A stretch of DNA of 64,000 bases from Thermanaerovibrio velox DSM 12556 (GTDB lineage: Bacteria; Synergistota; Synergistia; Synergistales; Synergistaceae), in NCBI RefSeq assembly GCF_000237825.1, contig NZ_CM001377.1, forward strand, positions 1,550,001 to 1,614,000, read 5' to 3'. Position numbers and translations under genes: made by a program. Below, piece by piece: positions 1 to 9,994 of this stretch (its first letter is position 1; each line of letters starts with the position of its first letter). Under the pieces are notes generated by a model. The model was not told where the DNA came from. It saw nothing but the letters and a program-made list of their open reading frames with translations, and searched no databases.

Positions 1-1439
1 TCCGCTCCGAGGCGTCCTCCTCTATCTGGAACCGGTTGACTCCAACCACCACCCGGTCCCCGGACTCCACCGCCTTCTGGTACTCGTAGGCGGCGTCCTG
101 GATCTGCTGCTGCACGTAGCCCTTCTCTATGGCCGCGAGCATGCCGCCCATCTCGTCGATCTTCCGGATGTACTCCCTGGCGCCCTCCTCTATCTGGTTG
201 GTGAGGGCCTCGATGACGTAGCTGCCCGCCAAGGGGTCTATGGTCTGAGTGACCCCGGACTCGTAGGCCACGATCTGCTGTGTCCTGAGGGCTATGCGGA
301 CCGACTTCTCGGTGGGAAGCGCCAAGGCCTCGTCGAGGCTGTTGGTGTGGAGCGACTGGGTGCCTCCCAGCACCGCCGCCAGCGTCTGAATGGCCACCCG
401 GACGATGTTGTTCTCCGGCTGCTGGGCCGTGAGGGTGCTTCCGGCGGTCTGGGTGTGGAAACGCAGCATCTGGGCGCTCTTGTCGGTGACGCCAAAGCGC
501 TCCTTCATTATGTGGGCCCAAAGCCGCCGCGCCGCCCGGAACTTGGCTATCTCCTCCAGGAAGTCGTTGTGGGCGTTGAAGAAGAAGGAAAGCCGCTTGC
601 CGAACACGTTGGGGTCCTGGCCCTTCTTGACCGCCGCCTCCACGTAGGCTATGCCGTCCGCCAGGGTGAACGCCACCTCCTGGATCGCGGTGGATCCCGC
701 CTCACGGATGTGGTAGCCCGATATGGATATGGTGTTCCACTTGGGGACGTGGGTGCTGCAGAACTCGAATATGTCGGTGATGAGCCTCATGGAGGGCTTG
801 GGGGGGAAGGATGTAGGTGCCCCGAGCGATGTACTCCTTGAGGATGTCGTTCTGTATGGTACCGGAGAGCTCCGTGGAGGGAACCCCCTGCTTCTCCCCC
901 ACCGCTATGTACATGGCGAGCAGCACGGAAGCGGGGGCGTTGATTGTCATGGAGGTGGAAACCTTGTCCAGCGGGATCTGGTCGAAGAGGATCTCCATGT
1001 CCGCCAAGCTGTCTATCGCCACGCCCACCTTGCCGACCTCGCCCTGGGCCATGGGGTGATCCGAGTCGTAGCCTATCTGGGTCGGAAGGTCGAAGGCCAC
1101 CGAAAGCCCCGTGGTCCCCTGGCTCAAAAGGTAACGGTACCGGGCGTTGGACTCCTCCGCAGTGGCGAAACCGGCGTACTGGCGCATGGTCCAGAACCGG
1201 CCCCGGTACATGGTGGGCTGCACCCCCCTGGTGTAAGGGAACATCCCGGGGAATCCAAGATCCCTGTTGTAATCCAGGTCCTTCACGTCCTCCGGGGTGT
1301 AAACCCTATTGAGAGGAATACCCCCGCCGGTGGTAAACTCCTTGCGCATCTCCGGGTTCTTGGCAAGGGTCTTCTCCACCGACGCCTCATACTGCCCCCT
1401 CTTCTCCGCTATGGCCTGAAGTTCCTTCTCATCAAACAC
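1..1439 (-). CDS. Methylmalonyl-CoA mutase large (catalytic) subunit, 3' part off window, frameshifted
   Basis: Catalytic barrel subunit that interconverts methylmalonyl-CoA and succinyl-CoA with adenosylcobalamin. The N-terminus carries family sequences such as [19 protein letters not shown], followed by [39 protein letters not shown] and [17 protein letters not shown]. It starts with GTG behind a good AGGAGG site and runs off the left edge after about 479 codons, so the cobalamin-binding part is not seen. The frame breaks at a G7 run (800-806). Dropping one base there restores [17 protein letters not shown] and all the downstream mutase sequence ([37 protein letters not shown]). The break is therefore either a sequencing insertion or a very recent frameshift. 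Family identity is certain. Confidence 0.93.
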
Positions 1440-1821
1440 GCGCTCCGCCTCCTCTTTTTTGAAAGGGAAAATCGGGGCTGCCCAATCCCCGCGGACCCAT
1501 CGTCAGCCTGGTCCGGCTCGCAACTTATTATTCAACAGTTGACAAGCATACGCAAGGCGTTATCTGTTTTTTCAAGAAAATTACAAACAACTGTTCAGGC
1601 TGGGCGAATCACCCATCCCCTGCGACACCCATCGGGGCCACATGGGATATTACCCCCCAACTCCCCACACAAGGATGTGCAACTGTAACTTTTTAAGGAT
1701 CAACCGATGCCAGTTTTAACGTTACAAGCGAACCTTCCAAGCCCAAAGGACCGCAGCAAACCGGGGGGAGACCACCAACGGGGGCTCGGAGGCGTGGAGG
1801 AGCCTCCCCGGTTCCATGTGT
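1440..1821. other. Divergent intergenic region
   Basis: About 380 bases without a convincing gene, between the divergently transcribed mutase and MarR genes. The only notable features are an AT-rich stretch around 1525-1590 and a TTGACA at 1539-1544 without a good -10 partner. Short open frames here lack Shine-Dalgarno sites and look like shadows. The mutase promoter presumably lies here but could not be placed. Confidence 0.4.
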
Positions 1822-1870
1822 TTGCGGCTGCCAACCTTGGGTGGTACAATACAAAAGGTTGCATATGCAA
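1822..1870 (+). promoter_or_regulatory. MarR gene promoter with palindromic operator
   Basis: A sigma-70-like promoter is visible: -35 TTGCGG (1822-1827), 17-base spacer, -10 TACAAT (1845-1850). The perfect 12-base palindrome TTGCATATGCAA (1859-1870) lies over the expected transcription start. Its TTGC-N4-GCAA form is typical of MarR-family operators, so autoregulation of the gene that follows is inferred. Confidence 0.6.
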
Positions 1871-1893
1871 GCATTTACGTCTGGAGGCGGCGG

Positions 1894-2332
1894 ATGAGCA
1901 CACAGGAGAGATCCCTTGGAAGGCGGATAGCCACTCTATTCCGGCGCAGCCGGTTGTACTTGGACAGGGCATTTGAGCCCCTGGGGCTCGGTGGGGGACT
2001 TTACCTCTACCTGGCCCTGATCTCCCGAAGGGATGGGATAACCCAGCGCCAGATGGCGGAGGAGCTGGCCTTGGACGAAGGGACTGTGGCGCGAGCGGTT
2101 GACAAGCTGGTCCAAGAGGGCTGGCTCAAGCGGGAGAAGGACCCAAGGGATCGCCGGGCCTTTCGGATATACCTGGGACCTAAGGGGGTGGAGCGGATGC
2201 CCTCTATACTGGCGGGACTGCAAAGCTGGGACGAAAGGCTGGCGAGGGGATTATCCCCCCGCGGAGAGGGAGGCGGCACTTGACCTGTTGATCCGGATGG
2301 AGAGGAACGCGGGAGAGGGGATTGAATCATAA
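1894..2332 (+). CDS. MarR-family transcriptional regulator (frameshifted near the 3' end)
   Basis: Winged-helix regulator of about 145 residues. The sequence RRSRLYLDRAFEPLGLGGGLYLYLALISRRDGITQRQMAEELALDEGTVARAVDKLVQEGWLKREKDPRDRRAFRIYLGPKG is the classic MarR layout of dimerisation helix, recognition helix and a wing with DPRDRRAFRIYL. The ATG at 1894 is chosen because GGAGGCGGCGG lies just upstream; an in-frame ATG at 1816 lies upstream of the promoter -10 and is rejected. A C6 run (2255-2260) shifts the frame. With one C removed the protein ends in LSPAEREAALDLLIRMERNAGEGIES, a natural MarR C-terminal helix. It may have controlled the adjacent kynureninase gene, now a relic. Effector unknown. 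Confidence 0.85.
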
Positions 2333-2361
2333 ACGTCTAGGTGGACAGGAGGGGGAAGCAG

Positions 2362-2714
2362 ATGATGCGTTTAGAGGACATGGTGGACAGGGCTCGGACC
2401 ATGGACATGGAAGACCCATTAAAGGTATTTCGCGAGCTGTTTCTCATACCCCAGGATGTCATATACATGGACGGGAACTCCTTGGGTCTTCCTCCCCGGG
2501 AGTCGGTGGAAGGGGTCATGCGGGTCCTGAAGGAGTGGGAAAATCTGGGGGTCGACGGATGGCTGAAGGGGGAGATACCGTGGTTCACCATGCCGGAGGA
2601 GATGGGAAGGCGGATGGCCCCGTGAGGTCCTGGAGGTGGCAAAGGGCCCTCAGGGATATAGTGGACAACCAGGAGTACCTCAATTTCCCCAAGGAACCCA
2701 GCAAGGTCTCCTAG
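2362..2714 (+). pseudogene. kynU: Kynureninase relic (internal deletion)
   Basis: Remnant of a PLP-dependent kynureninase (tryptophan breakdown to anthranilate). The first about 85 codons carry the family N-terminus, with FRELFLIPQDVIYMDGNSLGLPPRES and a GVDGWLKGEIPWFTMPEEMG segment. A stop follows at 2623-2625. In another frame, ending at 2714, RDIVDNQEYLNFPKEPSKVS resembles the C-terminus of bacterial kynureninases. The central part, including the PLP lysine, is missing, so an internal out-of-frame deletion joined the two ends near 2610-2645. A good Shine-Dalgarno (AGGAGGGGG) precedes ATG 2362. A terminator-like hairpin follows at 2740-2764. Confidence 0.72.
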
Positions 2715-2739
2715 GATCACCGGCATCCAAATGTAGTTC

Positions 2740-2764
2740 GAGGCCCCGGAGTTCCTGGGGCCTC
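2740..2764 (+). terminator. Stem-loop after the kynureninase relic
   Basis: GAGGCCCC, a nine-base loop and GGGGCCTC form an 8-bp stem followed by TAATTAAT. It is plausibly the old kynU terminator, retained after the gene was lost. The U-tract is weak. Confidence 0.5.
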
Positions 2765-2883
2765 TAATTAATGGCGCTTGGCAATCAACCGATGCCCTAG
2801 ATGGCCATGTCTCTGGATGAAGGGACGGCAATGTAATATCATCTTTAAGATAGATATATAACCGTGATCTGGAGGTGTAACCC

Positions 2884-3258
2884 ATGGAGATGCACCAGTG
2901 TCAGGTCTGCGGCAAGCTCTTCGCCTCCTCGGGGCCGAGGATATGCCCTGCCTGCATAAAGCGGCTCGACCGAGTTTACGAGAAGGCCCGAGGGTACTTA
3001 AGGGACAACCCCAACGCGAACCTGAACGCCAAGGAGCTGGCGGAGGCCATAGACGAGGACGTGCTGGACATAGAGGTCCTCATCGCGGAAGGCCGCTTTG
3101 AGCGGGACCTTTCCAGCGACCTGGAGGACATCCGTCGGCAGCAGCTGCTGAGCGAGTTTCAGAAGTCCTTGAGCAAGACCGAGGCGGCCCTCAAGGCCCA
3201 GCAGGAGCAGAAACGCACCACCTACGGGAAGGACCGTCACGGCAAAGGCATAGCCTAG
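2884..3258 (+). CDS. YvyF-like small zinc-ribbon protein (flagellar operon protein family)
   Basis: A 124-residue protein with an N-terminal zinc ribbon (CQVCGKLF...RICPACIKRL) and then a helix-turn-helix-like stretch (YLRDNPNANLNAKELAEAIDEDVLDIEVLIAEGRFERD). The C-terminus is a charged helix. This matches the layout of the Firmicutes YvyF/TIGR03826 proteins encoded in flagellar operons. ATG 2884 has GGAGGTG eight bases upstream. No flagellar gene is adjacent here, so the role is inferred only from family resemblance. Confidence 0.6.
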   Translation: MEMHQCQVCGKLFASSGPRICPACIKRLDRVYEKARGYLRDNPNANLNAKELAEAIDEDVLDIEVLIAEGRFERDLSSDLEDIRRQQLLSEFQKSLSKTEAALKAQQEQKRTTYGKDRHGKGIA

Positions 3259-3361
3259 GGGTTGACGGAACCCTGGAGGGCAATACACAATAAAACTGAT
3301 TTTAAATAACCCGCCGGTCATCCGCCGTGGGTGGCCGGTCCAGGAGAAGGAGGGGAAGGGA

Positions 3362-4559
3362 TTGCACAAGGCCATACCCATAAAGGACGGGGTATTCTGG
3401 ATAGGGGCCAACGACCGGGAGACCGACCTTTTCGAGGCCCTTTGGACTTTGCCCCGAGGGGTCTCCTACAACTCGTACCTGGTATGCGACGACAAGGTAG
3501 CGGTGGTGGACACGGTGAAGAGCTCCTTCATGCAGGACTACCTGCAGCGTCTTTCATCGGTGCTCAAGGACTGCAAGCCCGTGGACTACCTCATCGTGAA
3601 CCACATGGAGCCGGACCACTCGGGCTCCATAGCGGTGATGCGCCAGGTATACCCGGACCTCAAGATCGTGGGCAACAAGAAGACCCTGGAGATGATAAAG
3701 GCCTTCTACGGCATAGAGGACGGCCTTCTCGAGGTGTCCGAGGGGGATGTGCTGGACCTTGGGGAACACAAGCTCTCGTTTCACATGATACCCATGGTCC
3801 ACTGGCCGGAGACCATGGTCACCTACGACTCCACCACCAAGGTGCTCTTCACCTGCGACGCCTTCGGGGGCTTCAGCGCCCTTGAGGGGGGGGTCGTTCG
3901 ACGATGAGGTGGACATGGACTATTACGAGGACGAGATCCTCCGGTACTTCGCAAACATCGTGGGGCGCTACAGCTCCTTCGTCCAGAAGGCCATAGCCAA
4001 GGTCCGCACCCTGGAGATATCCGTCATATGCCCCTCCCACGGGCCCATACTGCGCTCCAACCCCTGGCGGGTGGTGGACCTTTACGACCGCTGGAGCCGA
4101 CATGAGACCGAGGAGGGCTGCGTCATCGTCTACGGTTCCATGTACGGGAACACGAAGAAGATGACCGATGCCATAGCCCGGTCCCTCACGGAGGCGGGGA
4201 TCCAGAAGATAATCGTTCACGACGTATCAAGGTCCAACATGTCCTTCATGGTGCGGGACATATGGAAGTTCCGGGGGCTCGTGATGGGGAGCTGCACCTA
4301 CAACACCGAGCTCTTCCCCCCAATGGCCTACCTGGCCAGGACCTTGGCCAACAAGATGATGAAGAACCGGGTCTTAGGGCTCTGCGGTTCCTACAGCTGG
4401 AGCAAGGGGGCACTCTCGGAGCTCCTGTCCTTCGCCGAAAAGGGTGAGTGGGAGCTGGTGGAGCCCACCGTGGAGGTCAAGTCCTCCCCCAACGAGGAGG
4501 ACCTCAAGGCCTGCTGGCTCCTGGGGCAGAACATGGCCAAGTCCATAAAGAGGGAGTGA
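3362..4559 (+). CDS. FprA-type A flavoprotein (flavo-diiron protein), frameshifted
   Basis: Soluble O2/NO-reducing flavo-diiron protein of about 398 residues. The metallo-beta-lactamase-like half carries the diiron ligands HMEPDH, the histidine in MIPMVHWPETM, the aspartate in FTCDAFGGF and the histidine in CPSHGPI. The C-terminal flavodoxin domain starts at VIVYGSMYGNTKKMTDAIA and contains the FMN loop. There is no rubredoxin extension. TTG 3362 follows a GGAGG-rich site. A G8 run (3886-3893) shifts the frame; seven Gs would give the contiguous sequence SALEGGSFDDEVDMDYYEDEI. Likely protects an anaerobe from oxygen. Confidence 0.93.
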
Positions 4560-4640
4560 TAGCCCAGCAGTCCCGCCAACAGCCCCTTGCACAGGACGAA
4601 CGGGCTCCACGATTCCGTCTTAGCCTCGGAACATTAGCAG

Positions 4641-4668
4641 CGGAAGGCCCCGCGCCAGGGGCCTTCCG
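4641..4668 (+). terminator. Stem-loop after fprA
   Basis: CGGAAGGCCCC and GGGGCCTTCCG form an 11-bp stem with a 6-base loop, about 80 bases after the flavoprotein stop. It is followed by an AT-rich CATTATTAA, not a strong U-tract. It may work in both directions, because the convergent chemoreceptor gene ends at 4768. Confidence 0.55.
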
Positions 4669-4767
4669 CATTATTAACGCATTACCACATCACCGCATTC
4701 CCGCCGCCCTTCGCATCATCACGGCATACTCGGCATCCTCGTCCGCATGGGACCACCGCTAAACCTT

Positions 4768-6027
4768 CTACCCCCTGAGCGCCGGGGCGCCGGGCTGGGA
4801 TATCTTGAAGGCCCCGATGCTGCGCCTTAGATCCTCCGACGAAGACCGCAGATCCCGCATCGACGCCTCCATGCCCTTCACGGCCCCCTTAAGCTCCTCC
4901 GCGGCCCCCACGAAGACGTCAAAGGACCTGTCCACCTCGGCCACCATGTCCGCCGCCCCCTGCACGGACTCCGCTATCTCCTGGCTTGAGGCCGCCTGCT
5001 CCTGGGCCACCGCCGCCATGTCCTGGGTGGCCATGCCGATGCTCTTCAGCGACTCCTGAATGGACCTTATGGACTCCTCCACGGAAACCGCCCTGCTCCG
5101 GGCCACCTCCGCCTCCGACGAGGTCCTGTCCACCGACCGGACCACACCCTCCAGGTCTTTGACGATGGTCTCCGCCAGGTCCGCGATGTTCCTCGCCGCC
5201 TGGTTGGACTCCTCCGCGAGCTTCCGGACCTCCTCCGCCACCACCGCAAAGCCCCGCCCCGCCTCTCCGGCTCTGGCTGCCTCGATGGCGGCGTTCAACG
5301 CCAAAAGGTTGGTCTGATCCGCTATCTGAGAGATGCTGCCCACTATGGACTGTATCTGGTGAGCCCGGTCCGCCAGCTCCCGGACCATCCTGGCGGAGCT
5401 CACCGCCTCCTCCGCCAACGTCCTTATGACCTCCGTGGCCTCCCGAACCGACGCAAGACCCGCCTCCCCGGCCTTGGCGGCCTCCGAAGCCCGCTCCGCC
5501 ATGTCGCTGCTCCGCTGGGCCACCGTCTGAGCCCCCGCGGCCACCTCCTCCACCCCGGCGTTTATCTGCTCTATGGCAGAAGCCGCACGGCTAACCTTGG
5601 ACCGGGACTCCGATGCAGAACGCTCCATATCCATGGCCAGCTTGGCCACCCTCCCGGAGGCCTCCCCAAGCCCAGACACCGCGGAGGCGTTCCTCTGGTT
5701 CGCCTGGCTCACCCTTCCCATGGCCTCGTCAAGGGAGGTTAGGAACGAGTTCACCGACCGGCTCACATCCCCAACCTCGTCCCCCGCCCAAGTGAAGGTC
5801 CTGAACGTAAGATCCAAATGGGAACTTATCTCCCTCATGCCCCCCTCCATGTCCCCAAGGGGCCGGTACACCGAACGAGCCACCACCCAGCCCAGCACCA
5901 GGTACAGCACCGCCAAACCCGCAGCCCAGCGGAGACCAAGCCATCCAGAGAGCAGGACCACCGCCACCCCGGAGACAAGCAAAGCCAAAAGCCTAACCGA
6001 AGACCGTAGGGACCTAAGAAAACGCAT
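4768..6027 (-). CDS. Methyl-accepting chemotaxis protein without periplasmic sensor domain
   Basis: A 419-residue chemoreceptor. Two hydrophobic segments (about residues 14-50, [20 protein letters not shown] and [16 protein letters not shown]) are separated by only a few residues, so no periplasmic ligand domain exists. A HAMP-like region and the cytoplasmic signalling hairpin follow, with the conserved tip [20 protein letters not shown] and [21 protein letters not shown] 6027 is chosen because GAGAGGGG lies upstream; the open frame extends 64 codons further but without a ribosome site. It would couple to CheA/CheW and probably senses membrane or cytosolic conditions. No che genes lie nearby. 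Confidence 0.88.
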   Translation of the reverse strand: MRFLRSLRSSVRLLALLVSGVAVVLLSGWLGLRWAAGLAVLYLVLGWVVARSVYRPLGDMEGGMREISSHLDLTFRTFTWAGDEVGDVSRSVNSFLTSLDEAMGRVSQANQRNASAVSGLGEASGRVAKLAMDMERSASESRSKVSRAASAIEQINAGVEEVAAGAQTVAQRSSDMAERASEAAKAGEAGLASVREATEVIRTLAEEAVSSARMVRELADRAHQIQSIVGSISQIADQTNLLALNAAIEAARAGEAGRGFAVVAEEVRKLAEESNQAARNIADLAETIVKDLEGVVRSVDRTSSEAEVARSRAVSVEESIRSIQESLKSIGMATQDMAAVAQEQAASSQEIAESVQGAADMVAEVDRSFDVFVGAAEELKGAVKGMEASMRDLRSSSEDLRRSIGAFKISQPGAPALRG

Positions 6028-6111
6028 GAGCAATTCCCCTCTCTCTCTTTTGTATTTCAACTTTTGCCCAGATGCTATCACAAGTAAAAGGAACGCTCCA
6101 AACGCCATTCC

Positions 6112-6140
6112 TTGACCCCAGGTCCAGCTAAATGTATAAC
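6112..6140 (+). promoter_or_regulatory. Promoter of the arn operon
   Basis: TTGACC (6112-6117), 17-base spacer, TATAAC (6135-6140), about 60 bases before the first arn gene and on the same strand. It is a close sigma-70 match and the only good one in this gap. No PmrA-like direct repeat was seen next to it. Confidence 0.65.
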
Positions 6141-6198
6141 CTCCTAGTCCCACCTGATAAAATAAAACAATTGATCCGTAATTAAGGGGGTTTTGAGC

Positions 6199-7878
6199 TT
6201 GGAGATATTCCGAACCCACAGGGCCGCCCTGGCGGTCCTCATAGCGTCTCTCTGCCTTATCTACTTCCTGGGGCTCGGCGGATGGGGCCTCATAGAGCCC
6301 GACGAGGGGCGCTACAGCGAGATACCAAGGGAGATGCTCGCATCCGGAGACTGGGTCACCCCAAGGCTCAACGGGGTCAAGTACTTCGAGAAGCCCGTGA
6401 TGTACTACTGGATGGCCGCCAGCTCGTTCAAGCTGTTCGGGGAGTCCGAGTTCACAGCCCGGATACCCTGCGCCGCCTCGGCCCTCACCGGAGCCCTTGC
6501 CACCTACGCCATGGGGGCCCCCTACGGCCCATCCGCCGCGTTCTTAGGGGCCTTCATCACCGGCACCGGGTTCCTTTGGTTCGCCCTCTCTCAGATAACC
6601 TTGACCGACATGGCGCTGGGGGCCTTCATGACCCTCTCCATCCTCTGCATCTTCAAGGGGCTAACCGGATCTCGGCCGCTACTTTGGCTCGGCTACGCCT
6701 TCATGGGGCTTTCGGTGCTCACCAAGGGCCTCATAGGCATCGTGCTCCCGGGGGGCATATTCCTGATCTGGATACTGCTCACCCGGAGGACCTGGCTCCT
6801 CCTCAAGGGCATATCCCCGGTGGGCATACTGGCCTTCCTCGGGGTTACGGCCCCTTGGTTCTACAAGGTGATCAAGGCAAACCCGGACTTCGCGTGGTTC
6901 TTCTTCGTCCACGAACACTTCCTGCGCTACTCCACGATGGTATCCAACCGATACCAGCCCTGGTGGTTCTTCCTGGCGCTGCTGCCGGTGGCCCTGCTGC
7001 CCTGGACCGGCACGGTGCTTCAGGGGGTCCTCGCCTCCCTAGGGGAGCTTAGATATCTCAGGAAAGACACGGCCCTCAGGGACTCCTGCCAGGACCCCGC
7101 ATCCGAGTCCGAAGAGGCCCTGCTCCTGCTCATATGGAGCTTCTTCATCCTGGCCTTCTTCTCCGCCTCAAAGTCCAAGCTCATACCCTACATGGTGCCC
7201 GCCATGCCCCCCTTGGGGCTCATGGGAGGCATATACATGGCCCGGTGCATAGAGGACCGGCAGTACAGATCCCTGCTGCCCGGGTTCGCCGTGACCGCCC
7301 TCATCATGATCACCCTTGGAGCCGCCTTGATCTTGTACCCCAACCACCAGGATCGCTTCGACCCCGCCACCCTCAAGGCCGTGGCACTAATCGCCGGGGG
7401 GATGACGATCGCAGCGGGGCTCATCCCCCTACTTGCCGCCTGGGCCCGCAAAAACCCCTGGATCGTGTCCGCCGTATGCGCAGCGGCGTTCCTTTTGGGG
7501 ATGAAGCAGATCTTCCCCGTGGTGGCCCAGGCGAGATCCCCCAAGGCTCTGGCGCTCATGGTCCAAAAGGAGCTAACCGACGACTCCAAGGTGATAATCT
7601 ACAAGGACTACGACCAAGCGGTGCCCTTCTATCTCAAACGCCTGGTCGTGATAGTCCAGGACGGCGGGGACTACGGGGAACTGTCGTTCGGCTACAACGC
7701 GGAGAAGCCCAGCTGGTTCATATCGACCCAGGACCTCAAGGCCTTGTGGGAGTCATCCAGAGCCATAATGATCGTCCGGCCGGAACACCTGAAGGAGATA
7801 GAGCAGCTCGGGATAAAATACCGTACGGCAGGCCAAGATCCCGCCTACTACGGGAAAATGATATTGGTGAACCGTTAA
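6199..7878 (+). CDS. arnT: ArnT-like lipid A 4-amino-4-deoxy-L-arabinose transferase
   Basis: Polytopic inner-membrane glycosyltransferase of about 559 residues of the PMT/ArnT (GT83) fold, which moves L-Ara4N from undecaprenyl phosphate to lipid A on the periplasmic side. The N-terminal loop has the family signature [20 protein letters not shown] then [21 protein letters not shown], with the acidic catalytic pair, followed by about a dozen hydrophobic segments and a soluble C-terminal domain. TTG 6199 sits 8 bases after AAGGGGG; the in-frame TTG at 6193 is too close to that site. It is the first gene of an operon that contains the rest of the Arn pathway, which supports Ara4N over other sugar donors. 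Confidence 0.85.
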   Translation: MEIFRTHRAALAVLIASLCLIYFLGLGGWGLIEPDEGRYSEIPREMLASGDWVTPRLNGVKYFEKPVMYYWMAASSFKLFGESEFTARIPCAASALTGALATYAMGAPYGPSAAFLGAFITGTGFLWFALSQITLTDMALGAFMTLSILCIFKGLTGSRPLLWLGYAFMGLSVLTKGLIGIVLPGGIFLIWILLTRRTWLLLKGISPVGILAFLGVTAPWFYKVIKANPDFAWFFFVHEHFLRYSTMVSNRYQPWWFFLALLPVALLPWTGTVLQGVLASLGELRYLRKDTALRDSCQDPASESEEALLLLIWSFFILAFFSASKSKLIPYMVPAMPPLGLMGGIYMARCIEDRQYRSLLPGFAVTALIMITLGAALILYPNHQDRFDPATLKAVALIAGGMTIAAGLIPLLAAWARKNPWIVSAVCAAAFLLGMKQIFPVVAQARSPKALALMVQKELTDDSKVIIYKDYDQAVPFYLKRLVVIVQDGGDYGELSFGYNAEKPSWFISTQDLKALWESSRAIMIVRPEHLKEIEQLGIKYRTAGQDPAYYGKMILVNR

Positions 7879-7898
7879 TCGATTGGAGGAACCGTTAT

Positions 7899-9044
7899 AT
7901 GAGAGATGACTTCCTTCCCTTCTCCAAGCCCTTCATAGGGGAGGAGGAGGTGCAGGCGGTGCGGGAGGTGCTGTTGTCCGGATGGATAACCACCGGTCCC
8001 GTGACCGCCAAGTTCGAAGAGGCCTTCAGCAAGCTGGTAGGAGCCCGCTTCGCCGCGGCGGTGTCCTCCGCCACCGCGGGGCTCCAGATAGCCCTAATGG
8101 CATTAGGGGTGGGGCCCGGTGACGAGGTGATAACCACCCCCATGACCTTCGCCGCCACGGTAAACGCCATAATATACAACGGCGCAAGGCCCGTGCTTGT
8201 GGACGTTGAGATGGGGACCATGAACATAGACCCCAAGAGGATCCGGGAGAAGCTCTCCCCAAGGACCAAGGCGGTGATGCCGGTACACTTCGCGGGGCTT
8301 CCAGCGGACATGGACGCCATAAAGGAGGTGGCACCGGGGATACCCATCGTGGAGGACGCGGCCCACGCCATAGGCGCCTCCTACAAGGGCTCTCCCATCG
8401 GCTACGGCCCATCCCCCCTGGCGGTCTTCAGCTTCCACCCCGCAAAGAACATCACCACCGCCGAGGGAGGGATGATCGTCACCGACGACCCGGAACTGGC
8501 GGACTCATGCAAGGTCATGCGGCAGCACGGCATGTCAAAGGGGGCCTGGAACCGGTTCGCCAAGTCCGGCCGTCCGGACTACGAGATAGTATCCCCGGGC
8601 ATAAAGGCGAACCTCACGGACCTTCAGTCCGCCATAGGGCTCGAACAGCTCAAGCGCCTCGAGGGCTTCCAGTCAGAGCGGCACCGAATAGCTGGCATAT
8701 ACGACCGGGAGCTTAAGGGGGTAAGGGGCATCATGCTCCCGGAGTACCCCCAGTACCCCCACGTGCACGGGCGCCACATATACTGGGTGATCCTCAAGAC
8801 CGAGGAGCTTGGGATTACCAGGGAGGAGTTCATGGGGCGCCTCAAGGAGATGAACATAGGCACCGGGGTCCACTACAAAGCGGTCCACCACCACAAGCGC
8901 TACGAAGGCTTCGGGTGGAGTGACCTGGATCTCCCCAACGCCTCCTACGCCTCCAGCAGGATAGTGTCACTGCCCCTTTTCCCCGGCATGACCGACCACG
9001 ACGCCATGGACGTGGTCAACGCGGTGAAGGAGATATGCGGATGA
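7899..9044 (+). CDS. arnB: UDP-4-amino-4-deoxy-L-arabinose aminotransferase ArnB
   Basis: PLP-dependent DegT/DnrJ/EryC1-family aminotransferase of 381 residues that converts UDP-4-keto-pentose to UDP-L-Ara4N with glutamate. It carries the family blocks WITTGPVTAKFEEAFSKLVG, FAAAVSSATAGLQIAL, PVHFAGLPADMD, VEDAAHAIGA and the PLP-lysine motif FSFHPAKNITTAEGGMIV. ATG 7899 follows TTGGAGGA. The stop overlaps the next gene start as ATGA. The neighbours arnT, arnC and arnA make the substrate assignment strong. Confidence 0.93.
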   Translation: MRDDFLPFSKPFIGEEEVQAVREVLLSGWITTGPVTAKFEEAFSKLVGARFAAAVSSATAGLQIALMALGVGPGDEVITTPMTFAATVNAIIYNGARPVLVDVEMGTMNIDPKRIREKLSPRTKAVMPVHFAGLPADMDAIKEVAPGIPIVEDAAHAIGASYKGSPIGYGPSPLAVFSFHPAKNITTAEGGMIVTDDPELADSCKVMRQHGMSKGAWNRFAKSGRPDYEIVSPGIKANLTDLQSAIGLEQLKRLEGFQSERHRIAGIYDRELKGVRGIMLPEYPQYPHVHGRHIYWVILKTEELGITREEFMGRLKEMNIGTGVHYKAVHHHKRYEGFGWSDLDLPNASYASSRIVSLPLFPGMTDHDAMDVVNAVKEICG

Positions 9045-9994
9045 ACCCCGAGGTGTCCATCGTAATACCGGTCTACAACGAAGAGGAGTCCCTGCCAGAC
9101 CTCTTCCGCCGGCTGTTCCCGGTGGTGGAGTCCCTGGGCCGTGACTGCGAGGTCATCTTGGTAAACGACGGCAGCCGGGACAGATCCCTTGTCCTCCTCC
9201 TGGAGGCCGCACGGAACAAGCCCTACGTGCGGGTGGTGGACTTCAACGGCAACTTCGGGCAGCACATGGCCATAATGGCGGGGTTCTCAAAGGCCAGGGG
9301 GGACAAGATAATCACCATGGACGCGGACCTTCAGAACCCGCCGGAGGAGATACCCAGGATCCTCGAGCAGATGGACCTGGGGCACGACATGGTGGGCACC
9401 TACCGGGTGATGAGAAAGGACCCGGTGTTCACCCGGAAACTGCCCTCCAAGCTCATAAACTGGATAACCAACCGCATAACCGGCCTCAACATAAGGGACT
9501 ACGGGTGCATGCTCCGGGGCTACCACCGACGGGTGGTGGACCTCATCAACATGTGCCGGGAGACCACCACGTTCCTGCCCGCCCTGGGGAAGAAGTTCGC
9601 CCAGAACCCGGTGGAGATACCGGTGTCCCATGAGGAACGCCACAAGGGGACCTCTAAGTACGGGCTGTACAGGCTGATCCGCCTCAACTTCGACCTCATG
9701 ACCGGCTTCTCCATGGTCCCCCTGCAGGGGGTCACCATCACCGGCCTCTTCGTGTCCGCCGCCAGCCTGCTGTTCGCCCTGTTCCTCATCGTAAGGCGCC
9801 TCTTGGTGGGCTCCGAGGCGGAGGGGATGTTCACCCTCATGGCCATAAACTTCTTCCTAATGGGGATACTGCTCTTCGGGGTCGGCATAGCGGGGGAGTA
9901 CGTGGGACGGATATACATGGAGGTCCGGCAGCGCCCCAGGTACCTCATAAAGATGACATACCCGGATGACCAGGAGGCGGGAGAGAAACCATGA
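9041..9994 (+). CDS. arnC: Undecaprenyl-phosphate Ara4FN transferase ArnC
   Basis: Membrane-anchored GT2 glycosyltransferase of 317 residues that transfers 4-formamido-arabinose from UDP to undecaprenyl phosphate. The N-terminal GT-A domain starts VSIVIPVYNEEESLPDLF and has VNDGSRDRS and the metal-binding DAD in ITMDADLQNPPEEI. Two C-terminal transmembrane segments follow (around 225-250 and 265-290). ATG 9041 overlaps the arnB stop (ATGA) and is 8 bases from AAGGAG; the in-frame ATG at 9035 is too close to that site. The C-terminus overlaps the next gene by 4 bases. Confidence 0.92.
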   Translation: MNPEVSIVIPVYNEEESLPDLFRRLFPVVESLGRDCEVILVNDGSRDRSLVLLLEAARNKPYVRVVDFNGNFGQHMAIMAGFSKARGDKIITMDADLQNPPEEIPRILEQMDLGHDMVGTYRVMRKDPVFTRKLPSKLINWITNRITGLNIRDYGCMLRGYHRRVVDLINMCRETTTFLPALGKKFAQNPVEIPVSHEERHKGTSKYGLYRLIRLNFDLMTGFSMVPLQGVTITGLFVSAASLLFALFLIVRRLLVGSEAEGMFTLMAINFFLMGILLFGVGIAGEYVGRIYMEVRQRPRYLIKMTYPDDQEAGEKP

